Source of the DNA: Bacteroidota bacterium
GTDB taxonomy: Bacteria; Bacteroidota; Bacteroidia; Flavobacteriales_F; PHOS-HE28
Direction of reading: 5' to 3'
Length of the DNA: 41,553 nt
Assembly (NCBI GenBank): GCA_963169595.1
Contig: CAUJFM010000145.1
Span: 1 to 41,553, forward strand
Shown: in pieces, positions 8,142-16,462 of the stretch
How positions within the stretch are numbered: the first letter of the stretch is position 1
Layout: the number at the start of each line of letters is the position of its first letter
Program-made: the position numbers and the translations under genes
The notes under the pieces: model-generated
What the model was told of the DNA's origin: nothing
Databases searched by the model: none
Seen by the model: only the letters and a program-made list of their open reading frames with translations

Positions 8142-9275
8142 ATGTCCTTCCACCTGTCCCACCTGCACCTGCTGCACTTCCGCAACCACCGGGAGGCTGA
8201 ATTGGAACTGGGGCCCGAGGTGAACTGCTTCGTGGGCCCCAACGGGGTGGGCAAGACCAACCTGTTGGATGCCGTGCATTACCTGGCCCTGGCCAAAAGC
8301 TATTTCGACGCGGTGGACATGCACAACATCCTCGATGGGGAGGAGTACTTCATGGTGCAGGGGGCTGTCCGCACCGACCAGGGCGATGACAACCTGCTGT
8401 GCACGGTGCGCAAGGGACAGCGCAAGGTGTTGAGCCGCAACCGCAAGGAGTACGACCGCCTGGCCGACCATGTGGGCCGCTATCCGGTGGTGATGATCAC
8501 CCCGTACGATGCCCAGTTGGTGCTGGAGGGCAGCGAGGTCCGCCGGCGCTTCCTGGACGGGCTCATTGCGCAGTTCGACAAGGCCTACCTGGAGGCCCTG
8601 ATCCGCTACAACCGGGCCCTGGCCCAGCGCAACACCCTGTTGAAACGGTTCGCGGAACAGGGGGGCGGCGCCCTGCAGATGCTGGAACCGTGGGATATGC
8701 AACTGGTGCAGTACGGCACGGCGGTGCATGAGGCGCGGCGGGCCTTCCTCGCGGACCTGGTCCCCTTGCTCACGGACCACTATGCCGGCATCAGCGGCCA
8801 GCGCGAGGCCGTGGGGCTGGAGTACCGATCGGCCTTGAACGAGACCCCGTTGGAGGCCTTGCTGAACGCTGCCTGGGAACGCGACCGTGCGGCCACCCAC
8901 ACCACGGTGGGGGTGCACAAGGACGATCTGGTCTTCACCATCAACGGGCAGCCGCTGAAGCGCTACGGTTCGCAGGGGCAGCAGAAGACCTTCCTCATCG
9001 CCCTGAAACTGGCCCAGTTCGACCTCACCCGTTCGCGCAGCGGCATCCGGCCCATCCTGCTGCTGGACGACATCTTCGACAAGATCGATCCGCAGCGCAT
9101 GCGGCACCTGCTCAAGCTCCTCAGCGGGCAGCGGTTCGGCCAGGTGCTCATCACCGATACGGATGCTGCGCGGCTGCACACCGCCCTCGATGGCCTGGCC
9201 CTTGATGTGCGCTTCTTCCACCTCGACCACGGACGCCCCATCGCCCTTGAAACGATCGAACGAACAGTCGCTTAA
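8142..9275 (+). CDS. recF: DNA replication and repair protein RecF
   Basis: A 377-residue RecF, an SMC-like ABC ATPase that binds gapped DNA and helps load RecA with RecO and RecR. Walker A is GPNGVGKT at about 32-39. The signature motif reads YGSQGQQKTF in the C-terminal third. Walker B is ILLLDDIFDKID, followed by the D-loop and FGQVLITDTDA. The ATG at 8142 matches the usual start (LSHLHLLHFRNHR); the frame is open upstream but that part is non-homologous and would cross the promoter element. A DciA-like gene overlaps its 3' end, so recF and dciA form one unit. The length is normal for RecF. Confidence 0.96.
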   Translation: MSFHLSHLHLLHFRNHREAELELGPEVNCFVGPNGVGKTNLLDAVHYLALAKSYFDAVDMHNILDGEEYFMVQGAVRTDQGDDNLLCTVRKGQRKVLSRNRKEYDRLADHVGRYPVVMITPYDAQLVLEGSEVRRRFLDGLIAQFDKAYLEALIRYNRALAQRNTLLKRFAEQGGGALQMLEPWDMQLVQYGTAVHEARRAFLADLVPLLTDHYAGISGQREAVGLEYRSALNETPLEALLNAAWERDRAATHTTVGVHKDDLVFTINGQPLKRYGSQGQQKTFLIALKLAQFDLTRSRSGIRPILLLDDIFDKIDPQRMRHLLKLLSGQRFGQVLITDTDAARLHTALDGLALDVRFFHLDHGRPIALETIERTVA

Positions 9276-9537
9276 GCAGGCCCTCGATCAGCTCGTGGAC
9301 GGCTTCGGCCTGCGTGAGAAGATGGACGAGCTGGACATCACCACCCAGTGGGACAAGGTGGTGGGGCCCATGGTGGCGCGCCACACCGTGGCTGTGCGCC
9401 TGGTGCGCGGCCGCCTGGTGGTGAAGGTGGATTCAGCACCGCTCCGGCAGGAGCTCATGTACATGCGCGAGGCCTTGAAGGAGGTCCTGAACCACCGGGC
9501 CGGTAGACCTGTGGTACAGGAGATCATGCTGGATTGA
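9247..9537 (+). CDS. DUF721 / DciA-like protein
   Basis: A short protein (about 96 residues) of the DUF721 family, which includes DciA, the ancestral loader of the replicative helicase DnaB. It has the typical N-terminal helix (LKQALDQLVDGFGLREKM), the TQWDKVVGPMVARHTVAV core, then GRLVVKVDSAPLRQELMYMREALKEVLN. The first helix requires a start at or before the TTG at 9247, which overlaps recF by 29 bases; an ATG at 9205 in the same frame would add 14 residues with no family similarity. Coupling to recF is likely. A recF-DUF721 neighbourhood is also known in other phyla. The start is the least certain part. Confidence 0.82.
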   Translation: MKRSNEQSLKQALDQLVDGFGLREKMDELDITTQWDKVVGPMVARHTVAVRLVRGRLVVKVDSAPLRQELMYMREALKEVLNHRAGRPVVQEIMLD

Positions 9538-9546
9538 GCACGAAAA

Positions 9547-9570
9547 GGGCCGCCCCGAACGGAGCGGCCC
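9547..9570 (-). terminator. Intrinsic terminator of the OmpA gene
   Basis: A GC-rich hairpin (GGGCCGC pairing with GCGGCCC, one mismatch, then CC/GG around a GAAC loop). On the minus strand it is followed by CTTTTCG. It lies 27 bases past the OmpA stop and could also stop transcripts arriving from recF-dciA. Confidence 0.75.
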
Positions 9571-9596
9571 CTTCCCTGTGCAGGTCCGGTGGGACC

Positions 9597-10970
9597 TTAT
9601 TGCATGTAGGTCACCTTGAACTCCACCCGGCGGTTCTTGGCACGGCCGGCCGGAGTGCTGTTGTCGGCCACGGGCTCCGTCTGCCCGAAGCCCTCGCTGC
9701 GCAGGCGGTCACCGCCCACTCCTTTCTTCACCAGGTACTCCCGCACGGCGGCCGCCCGGTCCTTGCTCAACTGCAGGTTCTTGTCGGCATTCCCCGTGTT
9801 GTCCGTGTGGCCGTGGATGTCCAGTTCATAGGAGGGGTTCTCCTGCATCACCTTCACCACATCGTTGAGGATGGGGAAGCTGGACGATTTGATCTTGGAA
9901 CTGCCGGTCTCGAACTGGATGCCGGTGAGGGCCTTCTCGAAGAGCTTCTTCGTCTCTTCCTTCAGTTCGGGACAGCCCCGCATGGAGGCCACACCGGCGA
10001 CCTTCGGGCAGCGGTCGTCCGGATCGATGATGCCATCACCGTCCGTATCGGGGCATCCGCTCTGGTTGGCGGGGCCGGCCGCGTCCTTGCAGCGGTCGTC
10101 CTTGTCGGCGATCCCATCACCGTCCGTGTCCGGGCACCCCTTTGTGGATGCCGGGCCGGCCTGGTCGGGGCAGCTGTCCTCCTTGTCCACGATGCCGTCC
10201 TTGTCGCGGTCATCCTCCGGCTTCAGGCGCACTTCCACGCCATCGATGTAGTAGTAGGCGCGCTGCTGGTCCCAGCCTTCCACCGCGTTCTCCTTCTTCA
10301 TGTCGGCCTCGGGGAAGGCGCCGATCACCACGAAGCGCTCCGTTCCGTCCGCCGTGAACACGCCGGTGACCGTGGTCCAGTTCTGGCGGTCGCGGACCAC
10401 CTCCTTGTGCACCACGTCGGGCATCTCCATGATGGGGCCGCAATGGCGCAGGGCCACTTCATTGGGGGCCATATAGGCTCCGATGCCGCTCACCGCACGG
10501 TCGCTGTTCCCGGCCAATTTCACCTGGAACTTCACCACGTACTTCTGCCCAGCCGTGAGGGGGGAGCCCAACGCGATCTGCAGGTATTCGGTGTACGGGT
10601 TCCAATCCGTCATGTCGTGCTTGTTCCACCACATCGGCTCGTTCAGGGCCTTGGGCCAAGTGGGGTGCTGCTCGTCCTTCCAAGCGACGAACCCGGCATA
10701 GGAGACCCCTTCGAACGCCTCGGTTGAGCCTTGGTCGTTCTGCGGGATGCCCACCGTGTTCGAGGCGGCACCTTTGCCGTAGACATCCACGGAGCCGAGG
10801 TTGGCGTTGCTCCAGCCGGTGGCGCGGTCTAGCTGGTCCCATGTGGTCACCGGTTCGGCGAGGGTTTCGAAGCCCCCGTTCTGGACCAGGTTGGGGTGCT
10901 GGTCCTGCGCGGTGACCACAGGGGCCAGGGCCCCTGTGGTCAGCAGCATGAGGAAATGGTTGTACTTCAT
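9597..10970 (-). CDS. OmpA-family protein with thrombospondin type 3 repeats
   Basis: A 457-residue exported protein. The signal peptide spans 1-21. A beta-sandwich-like domain at about 24-250 begins NLVQNGGFE, the start seen in many carbohydrate-binding-type jelly rolls. Three calcium-binding thrombospondin type 3 repeats follow at about 253-335 (DRDKDGIVDKEDSCPD, DTDGDGIADKDDRCKD, DTDGDGIIDPDDRCPK). An OmpA C-terminal peptidoglycan-binding domain ends the protein (about 347-455; DIHGHTDNTG and GRAKNRRVEF). It probably tethers the outer membrane or a surface structure to peptidoglycan. No transmembrane barrel is evident, so it differs from classical OmpA. Flanked by a strong terminator and a long leader, it looks like a single, possibly highly expressed gene. 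Confidence 0.92.
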   Translation of the reverse strand: MKYNHFLMLLTTGALAPVVTAQDQHPNLVQNGGFETLAEPVTTWDQLDRATGWSNANLGSVDVYGKGAASNTVGIPQNDQGSTEAFEGVSYAGFVAWKDEQHPTWPKALNEPMWWNKHDMTDWNPYTEYLQIALGSPLTAGQKYVVKFQVKLAGNSDRAVSGIGAYMAPNEVALRHCGPIMEMPDVVHKEVVRDRQNWTTVTGVFTADGTERFVVIGAFPEADMKKENAVEGWDQQRAYYYIDGVEVRLKPEDDRDKDGIVDKEDSCPDQAGPASTKGCPDTDGDGIADKDDRCKDAAGPANQSGCPDTDGDGIIDPDDRCPKVAGVASMRGCPELKEETKKLFEKALTGIQFETGSSKIKSSSFPILNDVVKVMQENPSYELDIHGHTDNTGNADKNLQLSKDRAAAVREYLVKKGVGGDRLRSEGFGQTEPVADNSTPAGRAKNRRVEFKVTYMQ

Positions 10971-11250
10971 GTACCGTTCGTTTTGGTTTGGTTTGGTGAA
11001 CGTGAACGCTCGATCATGCGGTGCAACACCGATGAAGCACCACTGATCGAACTGAGATCAAGTTCGGAACTGGGTACAAGGTTAGTAAGGAATAGGCGGA
11101 GGAAGCTGATCTTCCTCATGGACGAGCCGGCCTCGTACGCTTTTGGCCGAGATCGCCGCACAGGGTGCGGACCCATCCGAGGGATGGATGCAAAGTGTCG
11201 GACGGGCCCGCGCAGGAGCGTCCCGTCAGATCACCGTGGGCGGTGGATGC
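10971..11250. other. 280-base gene-free leader region between ndk and the OmpA gene
   Basis: No credible coding sequence. It holds a candidate promoter element for the OmpA gene (TAACCTTG, 11084 to 11077 on the minus strand), a second weaker one (ACACTTTG at 11198 to 11191), and a GTTTGGTTTGG repeat at 10983-10993 near the start codon. A weak hairpin at about 11200-11225 (GACGGG/CCCGTC) could end ndk transcripts. If the first element is used, the OmpA mRNA has about a 100-base leader, longer than elsewhere in the window. Confidence 0.4.
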
Positions 11251-11670
11251 TCAGAAGCGCTCGCGCCCGCTGAAGAAGAAGTTGCCTTCGATCTCCGCGT
11301 TCTCGTCGCTATCGCTACCGTGGCAGGCGTTCTTGGCCTTGCTCTCCGCGAAACGCTTGCGGATGGTGCCTTCCTCCGCTTGGGCGGGGTCGGTGGCGCC
11401 GATCAGCTTGCGGAAGTCCTCCACGGCGTTGTCCTTCTCCAGGATCGCGGCGATGATGGGACCGCTGGCCATGTAGCCGACCAGCTCACCGTAGAAGGGG
11501 CGCTCCTTGTGCACTTCGTAGAAGATGCCCGCCTCCTCGGCCGAGAGCCGGGTGTACTTCAGGGCGACGATCTTGAAGCCGTTGGAGATGATCATATCGA
11601 TGATCTTGCCAGTGTGCCCGGCGGCCACCGCCTCGGGCTTGATCATCGTAAAGGTCCTGTTTCCTGCCAT
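11251..11670 (-). CDS. ndk: Nucleoside diphosphate kinase
   Basis: A 139-residue nucleoside diphosphate kinase, which balances (d)NTP pools by phosphate transfer through a phosphohistidine. It begins NRTFTMIKPEAV as usual. The active-site segment is NACHGSDSDENAEIEGNFFF, with the catalytic His in CHGSDS. The cysteine before the histidine replaces the more common valine or leucine but is seen in Bacteroidota Ndk. The frame is open to 11919, but the ATG at 11670 gives the exact family start and has a perfect promoter element 20 bases upstream. Divergent from the lipoprotein gene. Confidence 0.97.
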   Translation of the reverse strand: MAGNRTFTMIKPEAVAAGHTGKIIDMIISNGFKIVALKYTRLSAEEAGIFYEVHKERPFYGELVGYMASGPIIAAILEKDNAVEDFRKLIGATDPAQAEEGTIRKRFAESKAKNACHGSDSDENAEIEGNFFFSGRERF

Positions 11671-11690
11671 GGGTTGTTGAAAAAGCGGCG

Positions 11691-11698
11691 CAAAAGTA
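11691..11698 (-). promoter_or_regulatory. Predicted -7 element of ndk
   Basis: TACTTTTG on the minus strand, a perfect TAnnTTTG match followed by CGCC, 20 bases before the ndk ATG. Confidence 0.6.
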
Positions 11699-11795
11699 AT
11701 CGGTGGGCGCCAAGCGGATGGGGTCCATGCAACATTCCTTCGTGGAGGCGGCGCGGCATCAACAGCTGTTCCCGTCCCCAACACTGGTTCGAACC

Positions 11796-12689
11796 ATGAA
11801 AAGGACCCTGCGACCAGCTCCCTTGATGCTGGCGTTCCTGCTGGCCGCCTGCGGCGGTGGCGAAGCCCCCAAGGAGCCCGAGAACACGCTGGTGATCGGC
11901 GGCGACGACGCCGGTGCAACGGCCACCAACCTGTACCAGATGCCCACCCCGAACGAACTGTTCGGCCTGGTGCGCGAGCTGGCGGGCGCGGGCCAGAAAC
12001 AGCTGCTGAGCCCGGCCTCCAACGCGGACAAGTATGTGAGCCGCAAGGCCCGGGCCATCAACTTCGGTGTGTACGCCACCGACCTGGTGTACGCCAGCAG
12101 TTTCAAGCTGAACGTGGAGGTGGCGCGCTACTACCTCACTTCCCGCAAGCTGGCCGAGTCCCTGGGCATCACCCAGGCCTTCTCCGATGCCGACTTCGTG
12201 CGGCTGGAGTCGAACCTCACCCGGGGCGATTCCCTGGAGGTGATCAGCAACGCGGCCTACATGCGGGCCTATGAGAAGCTGCAGGAGGAGGAGATGGGCC
12301 CGGTGCTGGTGCAGGTGCTGGCCGGCGGCTGGCTGGAGAGCATGCACCTGGTGATCCATCAGATCCAGGTGCTGGGCAGCAGCGATGCGCTGATGGCCCG
12401 CGTGGCCGAGCAGAAGGTGACCCTGGAGCACCTGATCAGCATGATGGACCCGCTCGCCGATGATGCGGACGTGGCCGCCGTGCGCGCCGAACTGCTGGCC
12501 CTGCGCGAGATCTATGACGCGGTGAACGTGAAGCGTGTTCCGCACGAGGGGCGCTCGGCTTCGGGCCGCATGGTCCTTGGTGATGACATCACCGTGGAGC
12601 TCACCGGCGAGAAGTTCCAGGAGCTCTCCCGGGCCGTGAAGCGCCTGCGCGACCAGTGGACCGCCCCCGAGAACCTTCCCAACGCCTGA
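11796..12689 (+). CDS. Putative lipoprotein of unknown function, 297 aa
   Basis: The ATG at 11796 starts a lipoprotein signal peptide (MKRTLRPAPLMLAFLLAAC, with the lipobox cysteine at about residue 19) followed by GGG and acidic residues. The remaining 270 residues look helical and are rich in Leu, Glu and Ala, with segments such as NELFGLVRELAGAG, RAINFGVYATDLVYASSF and EKLQEEEMGPVLVQVLAGG. I do not recognise a named domain. Four bases separate its stop from the next start, so the two probably form an operon; both products are exported. An upstream in-frame ATG at 11703 is rejected because it would bury the signal peptide. Confidence 0.75.
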   Translation: MKRTLRPAPLMLAFLLAACGGGEAPKEPENTLVIGGDDAGATATNLYQMPTPNELFGLVRELAGAGQKQLLSPASNADKYVSRKARAINFGVYATDLVYASSFKLNVEVARYYLTSRKLAESLGITQAFSDADFVRLESNLTRGDSLEVISNAAYMRAYEKLQEEEMGPVLVQVLAGGWLESMHLVIHQIQVLGSSDALMARVAEQKVTLEHLISMMDPLADDADVAAVRAELLALREIYDAVNVKRVPHEGRSASGRMVLGDDITVELTGEKFQELSRAVKRLRDQWTAPENLPNA

Positions 12690-12694
12690 TCACC

Positions 12695-13231
12695 ATGCTC
12701 ATGCGCATCCTCAAGCATTCATTGGTCGTGGCCCTGCTGGCCGCACCGTTCGCCGGGCAGGCCCAATACACCTGCGCGGACTACCACAAGTTCAACTGCG
12801 AGCGCTCCACGGACAAGCGCTTCTCCATGAACGGCCAGAGCAAGAGCGCCATGGTCCAGGTGGGAAAGGAGACCGAGCTCAACGTGATCGTGTACCGCGG
12901 CCAGGACTACCGCATCACCGTATGCCACGACCGCAAGGTGCTGGGTGAGGCCCTGGCCATCCGCTTGGTCGAGAAGGTGCGCGTACCGGTGGGACCGGCC
13001 ACGGCCGATTCCACCAAACGCGTGTACGAGGAGGTGGAGAAAGTGCTGTGGGACAACACCGAGCACGACATGGTGCAGGAGGTCGAGTTCTCGTGCACGG
13101 CCACCAAGCGCATCGCCGTGGAGGTGAACGCGCCCGGTGCCACCGACAAGAAGGGCCGCAAGCCCGATGTGGACATCGCCTGTGTCGGCATCCTGATCGA
13201 GCACATGCCCACTCCGGGACTGGGCTTCTGA
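12695..13231 (+). CDS. Secreted protein of unknown function, 178 aa
   Basis: An exported protein with a signal peptide (LKHSLVVALLAAPFAGQAQ) and about 155 mature residues, including three cysteines near the start and middle (YTCADYHKFNCE, ITVCHD). The middle segment LNVIVYRGQDYRITVC looks beta-rich. I do not recognise the family by name, though the pairing with the lipoprotein gene just upstream (4-base gap) suggests joint function. The ATG at 12695 is chosen; a second ATG at 12701 would give nearly the same signal peptide. No terminator is visible before the next gene, which has its own promoter element. Confidence 0.7.
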   Translation: MLMRILKHSLVVALLAAPFAGQAQYTCADYHKFNCERSTDKRFSMNGQSKSAMVQVGKETELNVIVYRGQDYRITVCHDRKVLGEALAIRLVEKVRVPVGPATADSTKRVYEEVEKVLWDNTEHDMVQEVEFSCTATKRIAVEVNAPGATDKKGRKPDVDIACVGILIEHMPTPGLGF

Positions 13232-13266
13232 TCGCGTACGGACGGAACACCACGCCATGGGGCGGC

Positions 13267-13274
13267 TACCTTTG
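13267..13274 (+). promoter_or_regulatory. Predicted -7 element of the DHH-FKBP operon
   Basis: TACCTTTG, a perfect TAnnTTTG match, ending 10 bases before the ATG at 13285. A leader of only a few bases is predicted. Confidence 0.6.
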
Positions 13275-13284
13275 TGGCCGCCCC

Positions 13285-14310
13285 ATGTCATTCCCATCCG
13301 CACCTGCCGGCCCCGTAGCACGTCTGTCCGCCCTGCTCGAGGGTCGGTCGCGCCTTGCCATCATCACCCACTACAATCCCGATGGCGATGCCGTGGGCTC
13401 CTCCCTCGGCCTGGCCCACGTGCTTCGAGCGAACGGATTCGCGGTGGATGTGGTGGTGCCCAATGCACCCGCCGCCTTTCTCAACTGGTTGCCCGGCGCT
13501 GCCGATGTGCTCGTCTTCGACCGCGATCGGGAGAAGGCCACCGAGGCCCTGACCAACGCCGGGGTGGTCCTGTGCCTGGACTTCAACCGGCAGGACCGCG
13601 TGGGCAAGGCCGAGGAGGTGCTGCGTAGCGTGCCCGTCAAGGTGCTCATCGACCATCACCAGGACCCGGAGGACTTCGCGGCGGTCGCGTTCTCGGATAC
13701 GAGCGCCTGCGCCACCTGCCAGATGGTGTATGACATCGTGTGCGCCATGGGGCTTGCCCACCTGATCGGCCCTGAGGCCGCCACCTGCCTGTACACGGGT
13801 CTGGTCACCGACTCGGGCTCGTTCCGGTTCCCCAGCACCAAGCCCCATACCATGCGCGTGGCCGCCGACCTGATGGAGCGCGGTGTCAACATCGAGATCG
13901 TCCATGGTGCCATCATGGATGACAACAGCGAGCATCGGCTGCGGCTGCTCGGCTTCACCCTCTCCGAGCGCATGACCGTGCTGCCGGAGCTCGGGACGGC
14001 CATCCTTCAACTGTCGCAGGAAGACCTGAAGCGGTTCAACTTCGCTCCAGGGGACACCGAAGGCTTCGTGAACTATGGCCTGTCGATCCGCGGCATCCGG
14101 TTGGCCGCGTTCTTCATGGAACGGCCGGACGTGGTGAAGGTGAGCCTGCGGTCCAAGGGCGATCTGCCCGTGGACCAGTTCACCCGTGAGCACTTCAATG
14201 GAGGAGGCCATCGCAATGCCGCGGGTGGTCAGAGCGGCGAGGGCCTGAAAGGCACGTTGCAACGCTTCATGGAACTGCTTCCCCGCTTCATCAACGACCA
14301 TCCGGCATGA
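13285..14310 (+). CDS. DHH-family phosphoesterase (NrnA-like)
   Basis: A 341-residue DHH-DHHA1 protein. The metal-binding motifs are HYNPDGDAVGSS (about 29-40), a following aspartate in LDFNR, the DHH signature LIDHHQD (about 115-121), and a distal aspartate in TGLVTDSGSF. The C-terminal DHHA1 nucleotide-binding motif is GGGHRNAAGG. NrnA-like enzymes degrade short oligoribonucleotides, pAp or cyclic dinucleotide products; which of these applies cannot be read from sequence. The frame continues upstream to 13048, but residues before 13285 are unrelated to the family. It overlaps the next gene by an ATGA. In Flavobacteriia a DHH gene next to gldI and near ndk is a familiar arrangement. Confidence 0.92.
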   Translation: MSFPSAPAGPVARLSALLEGRSRLAIITHYNPDGDAVGSSLGLAHVLRANGFAVDVVVPNAPAAFLNWLPGAADVLVFDRDREKATEALTNAGVVLCLDFNRQDRVGKAEEVLRSVPVKVLIDHHQDPEDFAAVAFSDTSACATCQMVYDIVCAMGLAHLIGPEAATCLYTGLVTDSGSFRFPSTKPHTMRVAADLMERGVNIEIVHGAIMDDNSEHRLRLLGFTLSERMTVLPELGTAILQLSQEDLKRFNFAPGDTEGFVNYGLSIRGIRLAAFFMERPDVVKVSLRSKGDLPVDQFTREHFNGGGHRNAAGGQSGEGLKGTLQRFMELLPRFINDHPA

Positions 14311-14840
14311 GGGTGATCGCCGCTCTGCTGCCGTTCCTGCTCATCGCCTGTGAGGGTGGAGATGGCTACGTGCCCGTGCGTGTGCGTGATACGGGGGCTG
14401 CACGACAGGACACGCTGGTCCGCGGTCACCGAGATGCTGTCCGCCTGGAGGACCGCGATATCGACCGGTATGTGGAGCGCATGGGTGCGGCCACGGTGCG
14501 CACCCCGCGTGGCGTGCACATCCAGCTGCTTCGGGATGTGCCTGGCGAACATGGACAGCCGGAGCAGTGGGCGACCATCAACTACCGCATTGAACTGCTC
14601 AACGGCGACACCGCCTACAGCAGCACACCGGGTGAGCCGGAGTCCTTCCTGATCGAGCACGACGATGTGGAGAGCGGACTGCATGAGGCCATTCAGCATC
14701 TCTCGCCCGGTGACAGCGCCCTCTTCATCATTCCGTCCTACCGGGCTCACGGCCTGGTGGGCGATATGGAGAGGATCCCGATGCGCAGTTCCGTAGTGTA
14801 CCACATCGGTCTGGTGAAGCTCAGTGGAGGAAGGCCATGA
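14307..14840 (+). CDS. GldI-like FKBP-type peptidyl-prolyl isomerase lipoprotein
   Basis: A 177-residue lipoprotein with signal peptide MRVIAALLPFLLIAC and lipobox cysteine. The C-terminal half resembles an FKBP fold (WATINYRIELLNGDTAY, ESGLHEAIQHLSPGDSALFIIPSYRAHG, VYHIGLVKL). GldI of Flavobacterium is an FKBP-like lipoprotein needed for gliding and the type IX system, and it sits next to a DHH gene, as here. The isomerase signature is weak, so it may act as a chaperone. Assignment to GldI specifically rests on context; it could be another FKBP-like lipoprotein. It shares ATGA overlaps with both neighbours. Confidence 0.72.
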   Translation: MRVIAALLPFLLIACEGGDGYVPVRVRDTGAARQDTLVRGHRDAVRLEDRDIDRYVERMGAATVRTPRGVHIQLLRDVPGEHGQPEQWATINYRIELLNGDTAYSSTPGEPESFLIEHDDVESGLHEAIQHLSPGDSALFIIPSYRAHGLVGDMERIPMRSSVVYHIGLVKLSGGRP

Positions 14841-15709
14841 GGTCCGCCACGTTCTTCGTCATCGGCCTGCTGCTCGCCTCCTGCGGATCACCCTATGCCG
14901 GTTTCACCGAGCTGGAGAACGATGTGCATGTGCGGCTGCATGTGGTGGGTGATGGCGAGGGCACAGTGAACGATGCGGACAGCGCACGGCTCCGGCTCCG
15001 GATCGCGCCACTGGGTGCCGAGGCCGGATCGCTCTTCAGCACCGAGCGGACTTACGCGGGTGCTGCTTTGCGGAAGGATGGATGGCGACCTGTGCTCGAT
15101 CGACTGCACGTGGGCGACAGCATGAGCGTGATCATGCCCGCACGGCGCGTACCCTGGGAGGCCATCGGTGCTGCAGGCATCGGCGCAATGGAGGATACCG
15201 CCCATGTGCAAATGGAACTGGTGATGCTGGACCTCATCACACCGGAGCGCATGCGTGCCGAGGCCGAGCGGTTGCGGCTCGAGGACCCTGCTGGCTACGA
15301 GCGCAGGCTCATCGGCGCATGGATGCGGCAGGACGACGGCGCCTGGGTGAAGTGGGGGACCAGCGATGTGTACTACCGGATCAAGGGCACGGCCGTGGAC
15401 ACCAACGCAGTGCGGCCGGGCGATCACGTGCACCTTTCCTACACCGGCTTCGATCTGGAGACCGGGCGTGAGTTCGACTCCACCACGCGCAACGGCGCCG
15501 GGTTCAACTGGACCTATGGTGATCCGGACCAGGTGATGAAAGGCCTCGAGGTGGCCGTGCACCTGATGCGCGAAGGACAGCAGGCGGAGTTCATCTTCCC
15601 CTCGCTCTATGCCTTCGGACAGCGCGGCATTCCGGGCATACTTGCTCCCAATGTCCCGGTGCGCTACCAAGTGAAGCTGGACCGCGTGGAACGCGCTGCC
15701 ACGCAGTAG
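14837..15709 (+). CDS. FKBP-type peptidyl-prolyl isomerase lipoprotein, two-domain
   Basis: A 290-residue lipoprotein (MRSATFFVIGLLLASC, lipobox cysteine at 16). The C-terminal domain is a recognisable FKBP: VRPGDHVHLSYTGFDLETG, FDSTTR, GLEVAVHLMREGQQAEFIFPSLYAFG, and VPVRYQVKLDRV at the end. The N-terminal part (about 28-135) has the same strand pattern in degenerate form (GWRPVLDRLHVGDSMSVIMP), so the protein may contain two FKBP-like domains. It probably assists folding of exported proteins in the periplasm. It follows the GldI-like gene by an ATGA overlap, giving a tandem of related lipoproteins. It ends 21 bases before the converging RsmI-like gene. Confidence 0.82.
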   Translation: MRSATFFVIGLLLASCGSPYAGFTELENDVHVRLHVVGDGEGTVNDADSARLRLRIAPLGAEAGSLFSTERTYAGAALRKDGWRPVLDRLHVGDSMSVIMPARRVPWEAIGAAGIGAMEDTAHVQMELVMLDLITPERMRAEAERLRLEDPAGYERRLIGAWMRQDDGAWVKWGTSDVYYRIKGTAVDTNAVRPGDHVHLSYTGFDLETGREFDSTTRNGAGFNWTYGDPDQVMKGLEVAVHLMREGQQAEFIFPSLYAFGQRGIPGILAPNVPVRYQVKLDRVERAATQ

Positions 15710-15730
15710 CCCTTCCGGTCAGGCCGCGCT

Positions 15731-16462
15731 TCAGCCGTTCGCAGGCCGTCCCAGGATGAACACGGCAGGACGCTTGCCGAGCACCGGTGGATCATGTCGC
15801 CAGCTGGCCACCGTGCGTGTGCGCGTCCACCCACCGGGTTGCATGAGGTCGATGGCGATGGTGAGCGAGGTGGCCGGCGCGCAGGTCCCCAGCAGTTCGG
15901 CCAGGAGCGCATCGTTGCGATACGGCGTCTCGATGAAGAGTTGGGCCGCGCCCGTGCGCATGGCCTCCTGCTCCAGGCGTCGCACGGCCTGTCGGCGTTC
16001 CTGCGGTTTCACGGGCAGGTAGCCGTGGAAGGTGAACTGCTGTCCATTAAGGCCCGAGGCGGCCAGCGCGAGGATCAATGAACTAGGTCCCGGCAAGGGG
16101 ACCACGGGGATGCGCGCCTGATGGGCGGCCTGCACGAGCAGTGCACCGGGATCGGCAATGCCCGGCATGCCTGCTTCACTGATGATGCCCGCATCGCGGC
16201 CGTGCATCAGCTTCAGCAGGGACAAGGCCTCCTGCGCGGTGGTGTCCTTGTCCAATCGATGGATCTCCAGGGTGCGCAGGTCGATTGTGGGCACCATGCG
16301 GCGCAGCAGGTGGCGTGCGCTCTTCTCGTTCTCAGCGTACCACAGCTGGATGCGCGATGCGATGGCGATGTTCTCCGGGGCCAGTTGCTCCGGACCACCA
16401 TGCTCGCCCAGCCACACAGGCATCAGGTAGAGCGTGCCTTCAGCGGGAGCGTTCGAGGTCAT
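15731..16462 (-). CDS. RsmI-like SAM-dependent methyltransferase
   Basis: A 243-residue tetrapyrrole-methylase-fold protein related to RsmI (16S rRNA C1402 ribose methylation). It begins GTLYLMPVWLGE. It carries the SAM and active-site loops SEAGMPGIADPGALLVQAAH and VPLPGPSSLILALAASG, then GYLPVKPQERRQ, and FIETPYRNDALL, the equivalent of the ESPHR motif. It is shorter than RsmI (about 280), lacking the C-terminal extension, as is usual for the second RsmI-like paralogue in Bacteroidota; rRNA specificity is therefore uncertain. The ATG at 16462 overlaps the phosphatase gene by 23 bases. Conserved neighbourhood: dnaA, phosphatase, methyltransferase. Confidence 0.87.
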   Translation of the reverse strand: MTSNAPAEGTLYLMPVWLGEHGGPEQLAPENIAIASRIQLWYAENEKSARHLLRRMVPTIDLRTLEIHRLDKDTTAQEALSLLKLMHGRDAGIISEAGMPGIADPGALLVQAAHQARIPVVPLPGPSSLILALAASGLNGQQFTFHGYLPVKPQERRQAVRRLEQEAMRTGAAQLFIETPYRNDALLAELLGTCAPATSLTIAIDLMQPGGWTRTRTVASWRHDPPVLGKRPAVFILGRPANG

